Shown piece after piece: positions 8,098 to 15,893 of a stretch of DNA of 64,000 nucleotides. Under the pieces are notes generated by a model. It was not told the DNA's origin. It saw nothing but the letters and a program-made list of their open reading frames with translations, and ran no database searches. Both the position numbers and the translations under genes were made by a program. Position 1 is the stretch's first letter, and every line of letters starts with the position of its first letter. The DNA comes from Bin87 sp034423595 (GTDB lineage Bacteria; Chloroflexota; Dehalococcoidia; Lucifugimonadales; UBA3495), in NCBI GenBank assembly GCA_965207025.1, contig OZ242258.1, forward strand, positions 3,596,001 to 3,660,000, written 5' to 3'.

Positions 8098-9291
8098 ATG
8101 AAACCACTGGAAGGCATCAAGGTACTGGACCTGACCCGCGCCCTGGCGGGTCCCTTCTGCGCGCTCATGCTGGGCGACTACGGCGCCGACGTCATCAAGA
8201 TCGAACGTCCCGGCGTCGGCGATGACACCCGCAAGTGGGGGCCTCCCTTCATCGGCGAAGAGTCCGCGTATTTCCTGAACGTGAACCGTAACAAGCGCAG
8301 CCTGACCCTCAACCTGCGGGATGAAAAAGCGCAGCAGGTCTTCCTCAAACTTGCCGCCGACGCCGACATCATCGTTGAGAACTTCACGCCCGACGTGATG
8401 CCCAACTTCAACCTGGCCTACGAGGACGTGAAAAAGGTCAATCCGGCCATAATTTACTGCTCCATCTCCGGCTTCGGGGCTACCGGCCCCTACCGAAATC
8501 GCCCCGCCTACGACCAGATCATGCAGGGCATCAGCGGCTTGATGAGCATCACCGGCGACCTGGGCGGCGACCCCCAGAAGGTCGGCATCGCCGTTTCCGA
8601 CATCGGCGCCGGCATGTGGGCCGCCTTCGCCGTCATGGCCGCATTGCACCACCGCAATACCGCCGGCAACGGGCAAGGCCAGTACATCGACCTCTCCATG
8701 CTGGACGCCCAGGTGGCGTGGATGACCTATCAGGCGGGCTACTACTTCGCCACCGGCGAGGCGCCCAAGCGGCTGGGCGCGGCGCACCCCACACTGGTGC
8801 CCTACCAGGCTTTCATGGGCAAGGACGGTAAGTATTTCAACGTCGCCGTCGGCTCCGACCGCCTGTGGGACCGGTTCTGCGAGGGCATCAACCGCATGGA
8901 CCTACACGAGGATCCCGATTACGCCAGCAACGGGGTGCGGGTCAACAACCGTTCCAAGCTGGTGCCGCTGCTACAGGAATACTTCTTGCAGAAGGACGCG
9001 GACGACTGGGTAGCGGACCTTCAGGCCGTGAGTGTACCGGCCGGCCCCATCAACGACCTGGCCGACGTTTTCAACGACGAGCAGGTGCTGCACCGGGAAA
9101 TGTTGCTTGAAATGCCGCATCCCACGCTGGGAAGCATCAAGCAGACCGGCCTGCCCATTAAGTTCTCAGACACTCCCGGCGGCCTGGACCAACCCCCACC
9201 TCTTCTCGGCGAACACAATCACCAGATCCTGACCGGGCTGGGCTACTCGGATGCGGATGTGGATCAGATGGCCTCGTCCGGCGTTATCTGA
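8098..9291 (+). CDS. CaiB/BaiF family CoA-transferase (class III)
   Basis: This 397-residue protein is the usual length for formyl-CoA/carnitine-CoA type class III CoA-transferases, which move CoA between acyl-CoA and a free acid. The N-terminal block KVLDLTRALAGPFCALMLGDYGADVIKIERPG is diagnostic. NKRSLTLNL follows, and ISGFGATGPYRNRPAYDQIMQG contains the expected catalytic aspartate, Asp139. SMLDAQVAWM and the VPAGPIND segment near the C-terminus complete the family pattern. GGAGGTGA precedes the ATG. The acid it activates is unknown; the next gene is an SDR-like protein starting 33 bases downstream, so both may serve one catabolic route. Confidence 0.92.
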   Translation: MKPLEGIKVLDLTRALAGPFCALMLGDYGADVIKIERPGVGDDTRKWGPPFIGEESAYFLNVNRNKRSLTLNLRDEKAQQVFLKLAADADIIVENFTPDVMPNFNLAYEDVKKVNPAIIYCSISGFGATGPYRNRPAYDQIMQGISGLMSITGDLGGDPQKVGIAVSDIGAGMWAAFAVMAALHHRNTAGNGQGQYIDLSMLDAQVAWMTYQAGYYFATGEAPKRLGAAHPTLVPYQAFMGKDGKYFNVAVGSDRLWDRFCEGINRMDLHEDPDYASNGVRVNNRSKLVPLLQEYFLQKDADDWVADLQAVSVPAGPINDLADVFNDEQVLHREMLLEMPHPTLGSIKQTGLPIKFSDTPGGLDQPPPLLGEHNHQILTGLGYSDADVDQMASSGVI

Positions 9292-9324
9292 CGATGGTCA
9301 TGGTGATCGGGGAGGGAGGATAGT

Positions 9325-10155
9325 ATGGATCTGGGATTGCAGGACACCGTGGCCCTGGTGGTGGATTCACACTTGGGCATCGCCACCGCCGCCGCGGCCG
9401 CCTTGGCCAACGAGGGCGCTATTCTATCTTTGACCGCGCCCGACAGCTACCACATGCGCCACGTCGAAATCGAACTGGCGCGGTCCAACATCCCCCAGGA
9501 ACGTTTCCGCGCCGTCATCGCCGACCTCAACCGCACCCGGGACATTCACCGGCTGGTGCGTGAGACCCTGCACCGGCAGAACGACGTCGGCGTGCTCGTC
9601 AACACGGTTCAGGAGGTGGACCAGGCCTCGGCCGTAGATCTCGAAGAGGAGAACATCGAGCCGGCCCTCGCCCGCAACTTTTTCTCCGCCGTGCAGTTGA
9701 CCCGCGAAGTCGTGCCTCACATGAAACGCCTGGGCATGGGCCGCATCATCAACCTGATCCCCTACTCCGCCATCGAAGTGTCCTCCGGCGGTACCCTGTC
9801 GTCGTTGAGCCTGGCCCCGCTGCTGGCCTACTTCAAGGGTCTGGCATTAGAGCTTGCCGACAAAAACATAACGATCAACAACATTATCTATACCGGCGTT
9901 GAGTGCGACAAACTTGAAACCGATGACTCTGATACCGCCGTCGCCTCCGGCCCTAACCACGGCTCACCTTCGCCAGAACCCCAGGAAAACGGAGAGCGCC
10001 GGAAAAAGCTGGAAGACGATTCCCCAATGCACCGCATGGCGAAACCCCATGAAATTGGCGACGTCGTCGCCATGGTTGCTTCGTCTCGGGCATCATATCT
10101 GACCGGCGCCAACATCATCCTCGATGGTGGCCGGCACCGGCAATACTACGCCTGA
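9325..10155 (+). CDS. degenerate short-chain dehydrogenase/reductase-like protein
   Basis: The 276-residue fold follows the SDR layout: an N-terminal Rossmann strand (VALVVDSHLGIATAAAAALA), VLVNTVQEVDQ where NNAG should be, GRIINLIPYSAIE, and a C-terminal YLTGANIILDGG. However, TGxxxGIG is reduced to VDSHLGIA. In my alignment by eye the catalytic YxxxK is replaced by Ser159 and Leu163 (SSLSLAPLLAYFKG). It therefore looks like a non-catalytic or altered SDR. A polar insertion around residues 197-230 is also unusual. The start ATG is preceded by GGGAGGGAGG. It follows the CoA-transferase and probably shares its transcript. Confidence 0.8.
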   Translation: MDLGLQDTVALVVDSHLGIATAAAAALANEGAILSLTAPDSYHMRHVEIELARSNIPQERFRAVIADLNRTRDIHRLVRETLHRQNDVGVLVNTVQEVDQASAVDLEEENIEPALARNFFSAVQLTREVVPHMKRLGMGRIINLIPYSAIEVSSGGTLSSLSLAPLLAYFKGLALELADKNITINNIIYTGVECDKLETDDSDTAVASGPNHGSPSPEPQENGERRKKLEDDSPMHRMAKPHEIGDVVAMVASSRASYLTGANIILDGGRHRQYYA

Positions 10156-10243
10156 CCCCACGCCCACCCCACCCCACCCCATCCCAGTCTAATCCGGTTT
10201 GTCATTGCGAGCGAAGCGTGGCAATCTCATCAGGAGGAACCCC

Positions 10244-11434
10244 ATGCCCAACGCGCAGATGATTCACGACGCCCAGGAATACCTCGCCGGCGAACACGTG
10301 CCTGGGTGGCTCATCTATGACTACCTCGGTTGTAACCCTGTTCTGGCCCAGGTCGCGCCCTCCTCCGGCCACGTTACCCGTCCCGTTTTCCTGTACGTGC
10401 CCGCGTCCGGCTCGCCCACCCTGCTGACCCACCACGTGGATGCCGGGAAATTCGCTGACACTGGCGTGGATACCGCCGTGTACAGCAGCCGCGCCACTCT
10501 TGAAGCTTCGTTGCGGGACACATTGGCAGGAGTTGCCAGCGTGGCGATGGAATACTCGCCCCGCAACAGCCTGCCCCGCGTCTCCCGAGTGGATGCCGGC
10601 ACGGTGGAGTTGGTGCGGAGCATGGGATCCGACGTGATTTCGTCGGCAGACCTGATGCAGTATGCAACCCAACGCTGGTCGTCGGAGCAACTGGCCGGCC
10701 ATCGACGCGCCGCCGACACCCTGGGACGCATCGTCAACGAAGCCTTCGCGCGCATTGGGCAACGCCTGTCTCAACACGGCTCCGGCGGCGTCACGGAGTT
10801 TGAGATCGCCGAGTTCATCCGGCAACGGTTCCGTGAAGAGGGATTGACCACCGCCGACGGCCCCATAGTTTCCACCAACGCCCACTGCTCCGACCCCCAC
10901 TACGAGCCTGCCGCCGAGGGCAGCAGCGTCATCGCCCCCGGCGACTGGGTGCTCATTGACCTGTGGGCGCGGGAGGACACCCCTGGCAGCGTGTACGCCG
11001 ACATCACCTGGACCGCTTACGTAGGGGACGACCCGCCGGAACGGAACCGGGAAATCTTCGACATCGTGCTCGGCGCCCGCGACGCCGCTCTTAACTTCCT
11101 GAAAGATGCCCACGTCGCCGGCGACCCGATCCAGGGCTGGCAGGCCGACGACGTTGCTCGGTGTTACATCACCGACCGCGGCTACGGCGACTATTTCACC
11201 CACCGCCTGGGGCACAGCATCTACCACACCGTCCACGGCGAGGGCGTCAACCTGGACAACTTCGAGACCCACGACACCCGGCGCATCATCCCCGGCGTGG
11301 GCTTCTCCATCGAGCCGGGCATCTATCTGCCCGAGTTCGGCGTTCGCTCCGAAATCGACGCCTACATGAGCGAGGACGGCCCCTACGCCTCATCCCCCGT
11401 GCAACGCGATATAGTTCTGATTACTGTGACGTAA
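10244..11434 (+). CDS. M24 family Xaa-Pro peptidase-like metallohydrolase
   Basis: A 396-residue protein starts at the ATG preceded by AGGAGG. A longer frame begins in a half palindromic repeat and is rejected. The N-terminal domain resembles the creatinase/prolidase N-domain. The C-terminal pita-bread domain keeps the five metal ligands: Asp in LIDLWA, Asp in YADITW, His in HRLGHSI, Glu in SIEPGIYLP and Glu in VRSEID. These proteins cleave Xaa-Pro dipeptides or related amide bonds; the precise substrate cannot be told. Its 3' end overlaps the 3' end of the convergent YceI gene by 14 bases. Confidence 0.88.
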   Translation: MPNAQMIHDAQEYLAGEHVPGWLIYDYLGCNPVLAQVAPSSGHVTRPVFLYVPASGSPTLLTHHVDAGKFADTGVDTAVYSSRATLEASLRDTLAGVASVAMEYSPRNSLPRVSRVDAGTVELVRSMGSDVISSADLMQYATQRWSSEQLAGHRRAADTLGRIVNEAFARIGQRLSQHGSGGVTEFEIAEFIRQRFREEGLTTADGPIVSTNAHCSDPHYEPAAEGSSVIAPGDWVLIDLWAREDTPGSVYADITWTAYVGDDPPERNREIFDIVLGARDAALNFLKDAHVAGDPIQGWQADDVARCYITDRGYGDYFTHRLGHSIYHTVHGEGVNLDNFETHDTRRIIPGVGFSIEPGIYLPEFGVRSEIDAYMSEDGPYASSPVQRDIVLITVT

Positions 11435-12254
11435 TCGAACCCACGAAGTCAAGTTCCAGCCGTATGGTGTCATCCACGCTGAGGACAATGGCGACGCTGG
11501 GCTTGTTCATCCCGAAGTCGTCAAAGGTGAATTCCACTACGACCGAGCCTGACGCCGTGCCGTCCCCTGCGAAGTCTATTTCGCCATCCCAGGTGACCTC
11601 GCGCGTCTGATCCTTGACCGTCAGGTCGCCGGTTATGTGAACATGCACATGGCCGCTGGCGTCAGCCAGCGACTCCGGCAACCCCTCAATCGACGTTGGC
11701 ACAAACACCACCTCGGGATAGGTGTCCGTTTCCAGGGTACGGTTGCGAACGTACCCGTCGCGCCGTCCGCTGTCGGTCGCGAGGGTCGCCGCCTGCACCG
11801 CGATACGACTCTCCTCCGCGACCACCGCGCCACTCTCGTCGAACGCGATGCTGCCGGCCACGTCCCGGGTTTCGCCCACCGCCACGAAGAAACCGGTGTT
11901 GGCCAGTTCCTCTTCCACCCGGTACCGGGCGATGCTGCCATCACCCAGCTCGAACACCGCTGCCGCGTTGGATGGCGCCGCCTCGGGGGTTGGCGGTTCC
12001 GGCGGGGTTTCTGTGGGAACCTCTGTCGCCGCCATCGCTTCGGTTGGCGCCACTGCCTGCGTTGCCGTAGGCGCGGCGGCGGTCGCCGGCGCCGACGTGG
12101 TGGCAGTGGGAGCCATGGTCGCGGCCACGGTTTCGGCCGTGGGCACAGGCGCGGCTGTTGGCGCGGCCGTCTCTCCGGCGCAGGCGACTACGAACGCCGC
12201 CAGCGTCAAGCCCACAAGTATGGTGGCAAGGCCAATACTGCGATTCAAGGTCAT
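11421..12254 (-). CDS. YceI-domain lipoprotein
   Basis: The 277-residue precursor has a lipoprotein signal ending in VVAC with Cys25 as the lipidation site. A low-complexity Ala/Thr/Pro linker of about 65 residues spans the surface layer. The C-terminal domain reads as YceI-like: SIARYRVEEELANTGFFVAVGETRDVAG..., a SRIAVQAATLATDSGRRDGYVRNRTL segment, VHVHITGDLTVKDQTREVTWDGEID and the final DDTIRLELDFVGSI. YceI proteins are lipocalin-like and bind isoprenoid or other hydrophobic ligands. The gene is convergent with the M24 peptidase and divergent from the flavin oxidoreductase at 12366. Confidence 0.85.
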   Translation of the reverse strand: MTLNRSIGLATILVGLTLAAFVVACAGETAAPTAAPVPTAETVAATMAPTATTSAPATAAAPTATQAVAPTEAMAATEVPTETPPEPPTPEAAPSNAAAVFELGDGSIARYRVEEELANTGFFVAVGETRDVAGSIAFDESGAVVAEESRIAVQAATLATDSGRRDGYVRNRTLETDTYPEVVFVPTSIEGLPESLADASGHVHVHITGDLTVKDQTREVTWDGEIDFAGDGTASGSVVVEFTFDDFGMNKPSVAIVLSVDDTIRLELDFVGSITSQ

Positions 12255-12365
12255 GGGTTATCTCCCGTTGGGTTCGATCAATATGGGCGATTCATTCTAT
12301 CATTGCCCCCGTTTGCCCACGGCAGTACAATCCCGCTATCACCTTCAACTATTGGAGTACACGCC

Positions 12366-13514
12366 ATGAAATTCGGCCTGGCCTACGAAATGCAGCGTCC
12401 CGAACTGGACGACCACGCCGTCATCGAGGAAACCATCGAGCAGGTCTGCCTGGCCGACGAGATGGGCTTCGATTACGTCTGGTTCGTCGAACACCACTTC
12501 CTCACCACCTTCAGCATGTCGCCGTGCCCGGAGGTCATCTTCGGCGCGCTGAGCAAGATGACCAAGCGAATCCGCCTGGGCTTCGGCGTCATCATCCTGC
12601 CCTACCACCATCCTGTCCGCGTCGCCGAGCGGGTCGCCATGGTGGACCACCTTACCAACGGCCGCGTCGATATGGGCACCGGACGCAGCGCGGCCTACGA
12701 GCAGACCGGCATGGGCATCGACCCGCGCGACACCCGCGAAATGTGGGAAGAGTCGCTGAAGATGATTCCTGAAATTTGGAAGTCCGACTACTTCGAGTGG
12801 GAGGGCAGGTTTTGGAACGTGCCGCCCCGCCAGGTGCTGCCCAAGCCCTACCAGCAGCCGCACCCGCCCATCTGGGTGGCCGCGTTGCAGCCGGCCACCT
12901 ACGAACTGGCCGCTGAACGAGGCATCGGCGTGATGGCTTTGGGCGTCAGCGCGCCGTCGGTTCTGGAACCCCACATCGCCGCCTACCGCGAGAACATCAA
13001 GAATGCCAAGCCCGTCGGCCAGTTCGTCAACAACCAGTGGCTCAGCTCCATCTTCGGACTCTGCGGGCCGGACAACACTGCCACCCGCCAGCTCTGCACC
13101 GACTCGCTCAAGACCTTCTTCGGTCCGGGCCGTCCCTACGTTCAGGACCAGAAGGACGTTTACGCCCGCCTGCTGGACCAGTGGGGCGGCATACCCGAGC
13201 ACCTGCAACAGAACTTTTCCCGCTACATTGACGTTCCAGCCGAAGGGTCAGCGGAGGCGGACGCCTCGGTTGACCTGTCCGGCGGCACCGCCCTGGCCCA
13301 GAAGATCTGGGAGGAGTTCGACGCCGACACCCTGGCCGACCGCGGCGTCATCGTCGCCGGCGACCCCGACAGCTGCATCAAGGCCGCCAAGCTCCACGAG
13401 GCCACCGGCGTTGACCAGCTCCAGTTCCTCATGGCCACCGAAACCGTCGCCCACGACAAGGTAATGGAGTCCATCGAGATGTTCGGCAAGCACGTCTTTC
13501 CGGCGTTCCGGTAG
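12366..13514 (+). CDS. LLM-class flavin-dependent oxidoreductase (bacterial luciferase-like)
   Basis: The chosen ATG at 12366 has GGAG 9 bases upstream and yields 382 residues; the longer upstream frame overlaps the divergent YceI gene. The protein has the luciferase-like TIM-barrel signature: EQVCLADEMGFDYVWFVEHHF, TKRIRLGFGVIILPYHHPVRVAERVAMVDHLTNGRVDMGTGR and QQPHPPIWVAA. It should use reduced FMN to oxidise an organic substrate, with the reductase encoded elsewhere. It is the first of three paralogues here (also 14619 and 32617), a richness seen in SAR202-type Chloroflexota, where they are proposed to attack recalcitrant organic matter. Confidence 0.9.
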   Translation: MKFGLAYEMQRPELDDHAVIEETIEQVCLADEMGFDYVWFVEHHFLTTFSMSPCPEVIFGALSKMTKRIRLGFGVIILPYHHPVRVAERVAMVDHLTNGRVDMGTGRSAAYEQTGMGIDPRDTREMWEESLKMIPEIWKSDYFEWEGRFWNVPPRQVLPKPYQQPHPPIWVAALQPATYELAAERGIGVMALGVSAPSVLEPHIAAYRENIKNAKPVGQFVNNQWLSSIFGLCGPDNTATRQLCTDSLKTFFGPGRPYVQDQKDVYARLLDQWGGIPEHLQQNFSRYIDVPAEGSAEADASVDLSGGTALAQKIWEEFDADTLADRGVIVAGDPDSCIKAAKLHEATGVDQLQFLMATETVAHDKVMESIEMFGKHVFPAFR

Positions 13515-13586
13515 CCGTCAGCATCGGTAACTGCCGGCGGATGTGATACGCTATAAGAGCGCAGTCAATCCGCCGGCTATCCCGAA

Positions 13587-14558
13587 ATGGACGCCACGCA
13601 TCTTCAAGACAACATGACAACCCTGGCCCCTGAACTCAACCTGCCGCCGGAGCATCCCCTGCGGCAGATACTCGACACCATCGCCGCGCATCCGGAGGTG
13701 CGCGAGCCGGTGTTGCGCATACTGCTCACCGAGCGGCTTCTAGCCCTTCCGGAGCAGGTGGACACGCTCACCGGCCGGGTGGATACGTTACAGGAGAGCT
13801 TTGAGGATTTTCGAGAGGAAACCCGCGAGCAGTTCAGTGCCGTTAACGAGCGTATTGATGAAACCAACCGCTCAATGCGAGAGCAGTTCCAGGTTGTCAA
13901 CGAGCGGATTGACGAGAGCGTTCGTGTTGTCAACGAGCGGATTGACGAGAGCGTTCGTGTTGTCAACGAGCGGATTGACGAGAGCGTTCGTGTTGTCAAC
14001 GAGCGGATTGACGAGAGCGTTCGTGTTGTCAACGAGCGGGTTGACGAGAGCGTTCGTGTTGTCAACGATCGGATTGACGAGAGCGCCGGCACCGTTGTCA
14101 GAAGAATGGAGGGATCCTTGGGACGATTCAGAGGCGAAAGCTACGAAAAGAAATGCGCCGAAAAAATCGACATGATTCTTGTTGACCACTTCGCCTATGC
14201 AGTGGAGGCTGACCGAACGGCGATTATCGACCGTTTGGCGCAGGCTCGCCATAACGGTTCCATCAGCCGCGAGGAATACTTGGATGGGCGCAACGTTGAC
14301 ATCATCGCGCAGGAAAAGCCTGGCTTTGACGATGCAGAGAATCATTTGGCAGTAGTGGAAGTTTCAATCACCTTCAATCGGGGAGACTTGGAAACCGCCG
14401 CCCGTCGCGCTAGGATAATCGAACGGGTATTCGGCCTCAGAACCGACGCTTTCGTCACCACCAATAGCAGTTGGCCAGATGAAGTGAACGAAATGGCGCA
14501 GCAGATTGGCGTAACCATCATCCGCCACGACGAGCCCACGTACGTAGCGGAATTCTGA
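13587..14558 (+). CDS. coiled-coil protein with PD-(D/E)xK-like C-terminal domain
   Basis: The 323-residue protein has three parts. Residues 1-100 are helical. Residues about 103-168 are six 11-residue repeats of NERIDESVRVV that should form a hendecad coiled coil. Residues 170-323 resemble the nuclease-like domain of DUF3782-type proteins: RNVDIIAQ, then LAVVEVSITFNRGDLETAARRARII, matching the D...ExS arrangement of inactive or variant PD-(D/E)xK folds. Such proteins are common in Chloroflexota and Cyanobacteria, with unknown roles. An alternative start is ATG at 13614. A TATAAG sits about 35 bases before the start. Confidence 0.7.
   Translation: MDATHLQDNMTTLAPELNLPPEHPLRQILDTIAAHPEVREPVLRILLTERLLALPEQVDTLTGRVDTLQESFEDFREETREQFSAVNERIDETNRSMREQFQVVNERIDESVRVVNERIDESVRVVNERIDESVRVVNERIDESVRVVNERVDESVRVVNDRIDESAGTVVRRMEGSLGRFRGESYEKKCAEKIDMILVDHFAYAVEADRTAIIDRLAQARHNGSISREEYLDGRNVDIIAQEKPGFDDAENHLAVVEVSITFNRGDLETAARRARIIERVFGLRTDAFVTTNSSWPDEVNEMAQQIGVTIIRHDEPTYVAEF
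13893..14090 (+). repeat. six tandem 33-bp units inside a coding sequence
   Basis: Six consecutive 33-base units begin GTTGTCAACGAGCGGATTG. The first four are essentially identical, the fifth has one changed base (GAGCGGG), and the sixth diverges at its end (GCCGGC). Each encodes 11 residues (NERIDESVRVV register). The near identity at third codon positions shows recent expansion, and the unit length keeps the frame, so copy number can vary between strains without breaking the gene. Confidence 0.95.
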
Positions 14559-14618
14559 AGAATTGGGGCAGCCGAATGGTTGCCCCGGCCCGAATCATCA
14601 ACAAACCTTCGCCTCGCG

Positions 14619-15713
14619 CTACGCCGGATCCCCCGTCAAGTCGCTCACCCGCGGCGCAACCTCCTCGGCGATCAGGCGCAGGCAGTCCATCTCCCACTGG
14701 TGATCGTCCGGGTCCTGGGTGATGCACAGTATGTGCCCGAACCCGCCCGTTTCGTCATACAGCTGCCGGATGCGCTGGGCGCACTCGTCCGGATCGCCCA
14801 CGATCCAGATGTTGTCCATCATGTAGTCAACGGTCAGTTCGTCGTCGCTCATGTTGGGGTCAATCTTGGTGGCCTGGATCAGTCCCGACCCCAGGCGGTT
14901 GGGCAGCTGGTGTTGCAGGTAGTTGCGTCCCAACACGGCGTAGGCCCGCTCCCGCGCTTCCTCGCTGGTCTCCGCAACGAAGACGTCCCGGCCGATGCGC
15001 CAGTCTGAGCGCTTGGCCTCCCGTCCGGCCTCCGCCGCCGCATCCTCCACGGTAGTCCAGTGGTCGGCCAGGTACTTGGGCGCCAGATTGCTGCTGCTCA
15101 TGGGAATGTACCCCTCGCGTCCCGCAACCCGGATGCTGCTGCTGCCGATGGACGTGGCAGCGACTCCGATGGGCGGGTGCGGCTGTTGCAGCGGCTTCAT
15201 GTGCAGGCCGCGCTCCAGCACGGGGTCCAGCTCCGGCGCCTCGATGTCAAAGAACTCGCCGTGATACTCGAACTTGCCTTCTGACGCCCACAAGCTCAAC
15301 ACCACGTCCAGCACTTCGGCGGCGCGGCGACGCACGTCGTCGCCCTGACCGGGATCCATGCCAAACAGTTGCAGGTCGGTGGGGATCGCCCGGTGCCCGA
15401 TGCCCCAGTAGAGCCGGCCTCGCGTCAGGTGGTCCAGCATGGCGATGCGGTGCGCCAGCTCGATGGGGTTGTGGATGGGCAGCAGCGTAACGCCGGTGGC
15501 CAGGCGGATGTTCTCGGTCATCGCGGATGCCTTGGCGATCATCAGGTCGGGATACGGCGCGTTTTCCCAGCGTTCGGTCAGGTGCTCGCCGATCCAGGCT
15601 TCGTGGAATCCCAGCTTGTCGGCGGCCTGCAGCAGGTCAAGGTCGCGGTCGTAAGAGTCAGCATAAGAACGGTGTGGCGGATGTAAGGGCATCATAAACA
15701 GGCCGAATTGCAT
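14619..15713 (-). CDS. LLM-class flavin-dependent oxidoreductase (limonene monooxygenase-like group)
   Basis: The start at 15713 has AAGGAGAA in ideal position and gives 364 residues beginning MQFGLFMMPLHPPHRS. The MPLHPP opening and SYDRDLDLLQAADKLGFHEAWIGEHLTERWENAPYPDLMIA place it in the LLM group that includes limonene and alkanal monooxygenases. TENIRLATGVTLLPIHNPIELAHRIAMLDHLTRGRLYWGIG is the FMN-barrel core, and QQPHPPIGVAATS is the usual later motif. It should need FMNH2 from a separate reductase. The gene is convergent with the nuclease-like gene at 13587 and divergent from the RCC1 lipoprotein. Confidence 0.9.
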   Translation of the reverse strand: MQFGLFMMPLHPPHRSYADSYDRDLDLLQAADKLGFHEAWIGEHLTERWENAPYPDLMIAKASAMTENIRLATGVTLLPIHNPIELAHRIAMLDHLTRGRLYWGIGHRAIPTDLQLFGMDPGQGDDVRRRAAEVLDVVLSLWASEGKFEYHGEFFDIEAPELDPVLERGLHMKPLQQPHPPIGVAATSIGSSSIRVAGREGYIPMSSSNLAPKYLADHWTTVEDAAAEAGREAKRSDWRIGRDVFVAETSEEARERAYAVLGRNYLQHQLPNRLGSGLIQATKIDPNMSDDELTVDYMMDNIWIVGDPDECAQRIRQLYDETGGFGHILCITQDPDDHQWEMDCLRLIAEEVAPRVSDLTGDPA

Positions 15714-15893
15714 GACGGTTCTCCTTCCTAGGATTACTAGGGAGCGCATGATACGCAAGGTTAGGCCCGCCACGTTCCGCTGTCAAGAATCGCAAACTAA
15801 GTGCCCAACTCGCCATGATTTCTGCAAGGGCGAGGCTTTGGTATCATCTATCAGTAGGCTAGATGTCGCGGCGCCACAAGGCGGAGACAATTG

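Noticed and set aside
13893..14090. Possible CRISPR array
   Set aside because: The 33-base units are directly adjacent with no spacers and are in frame within a coiled-coil protein.
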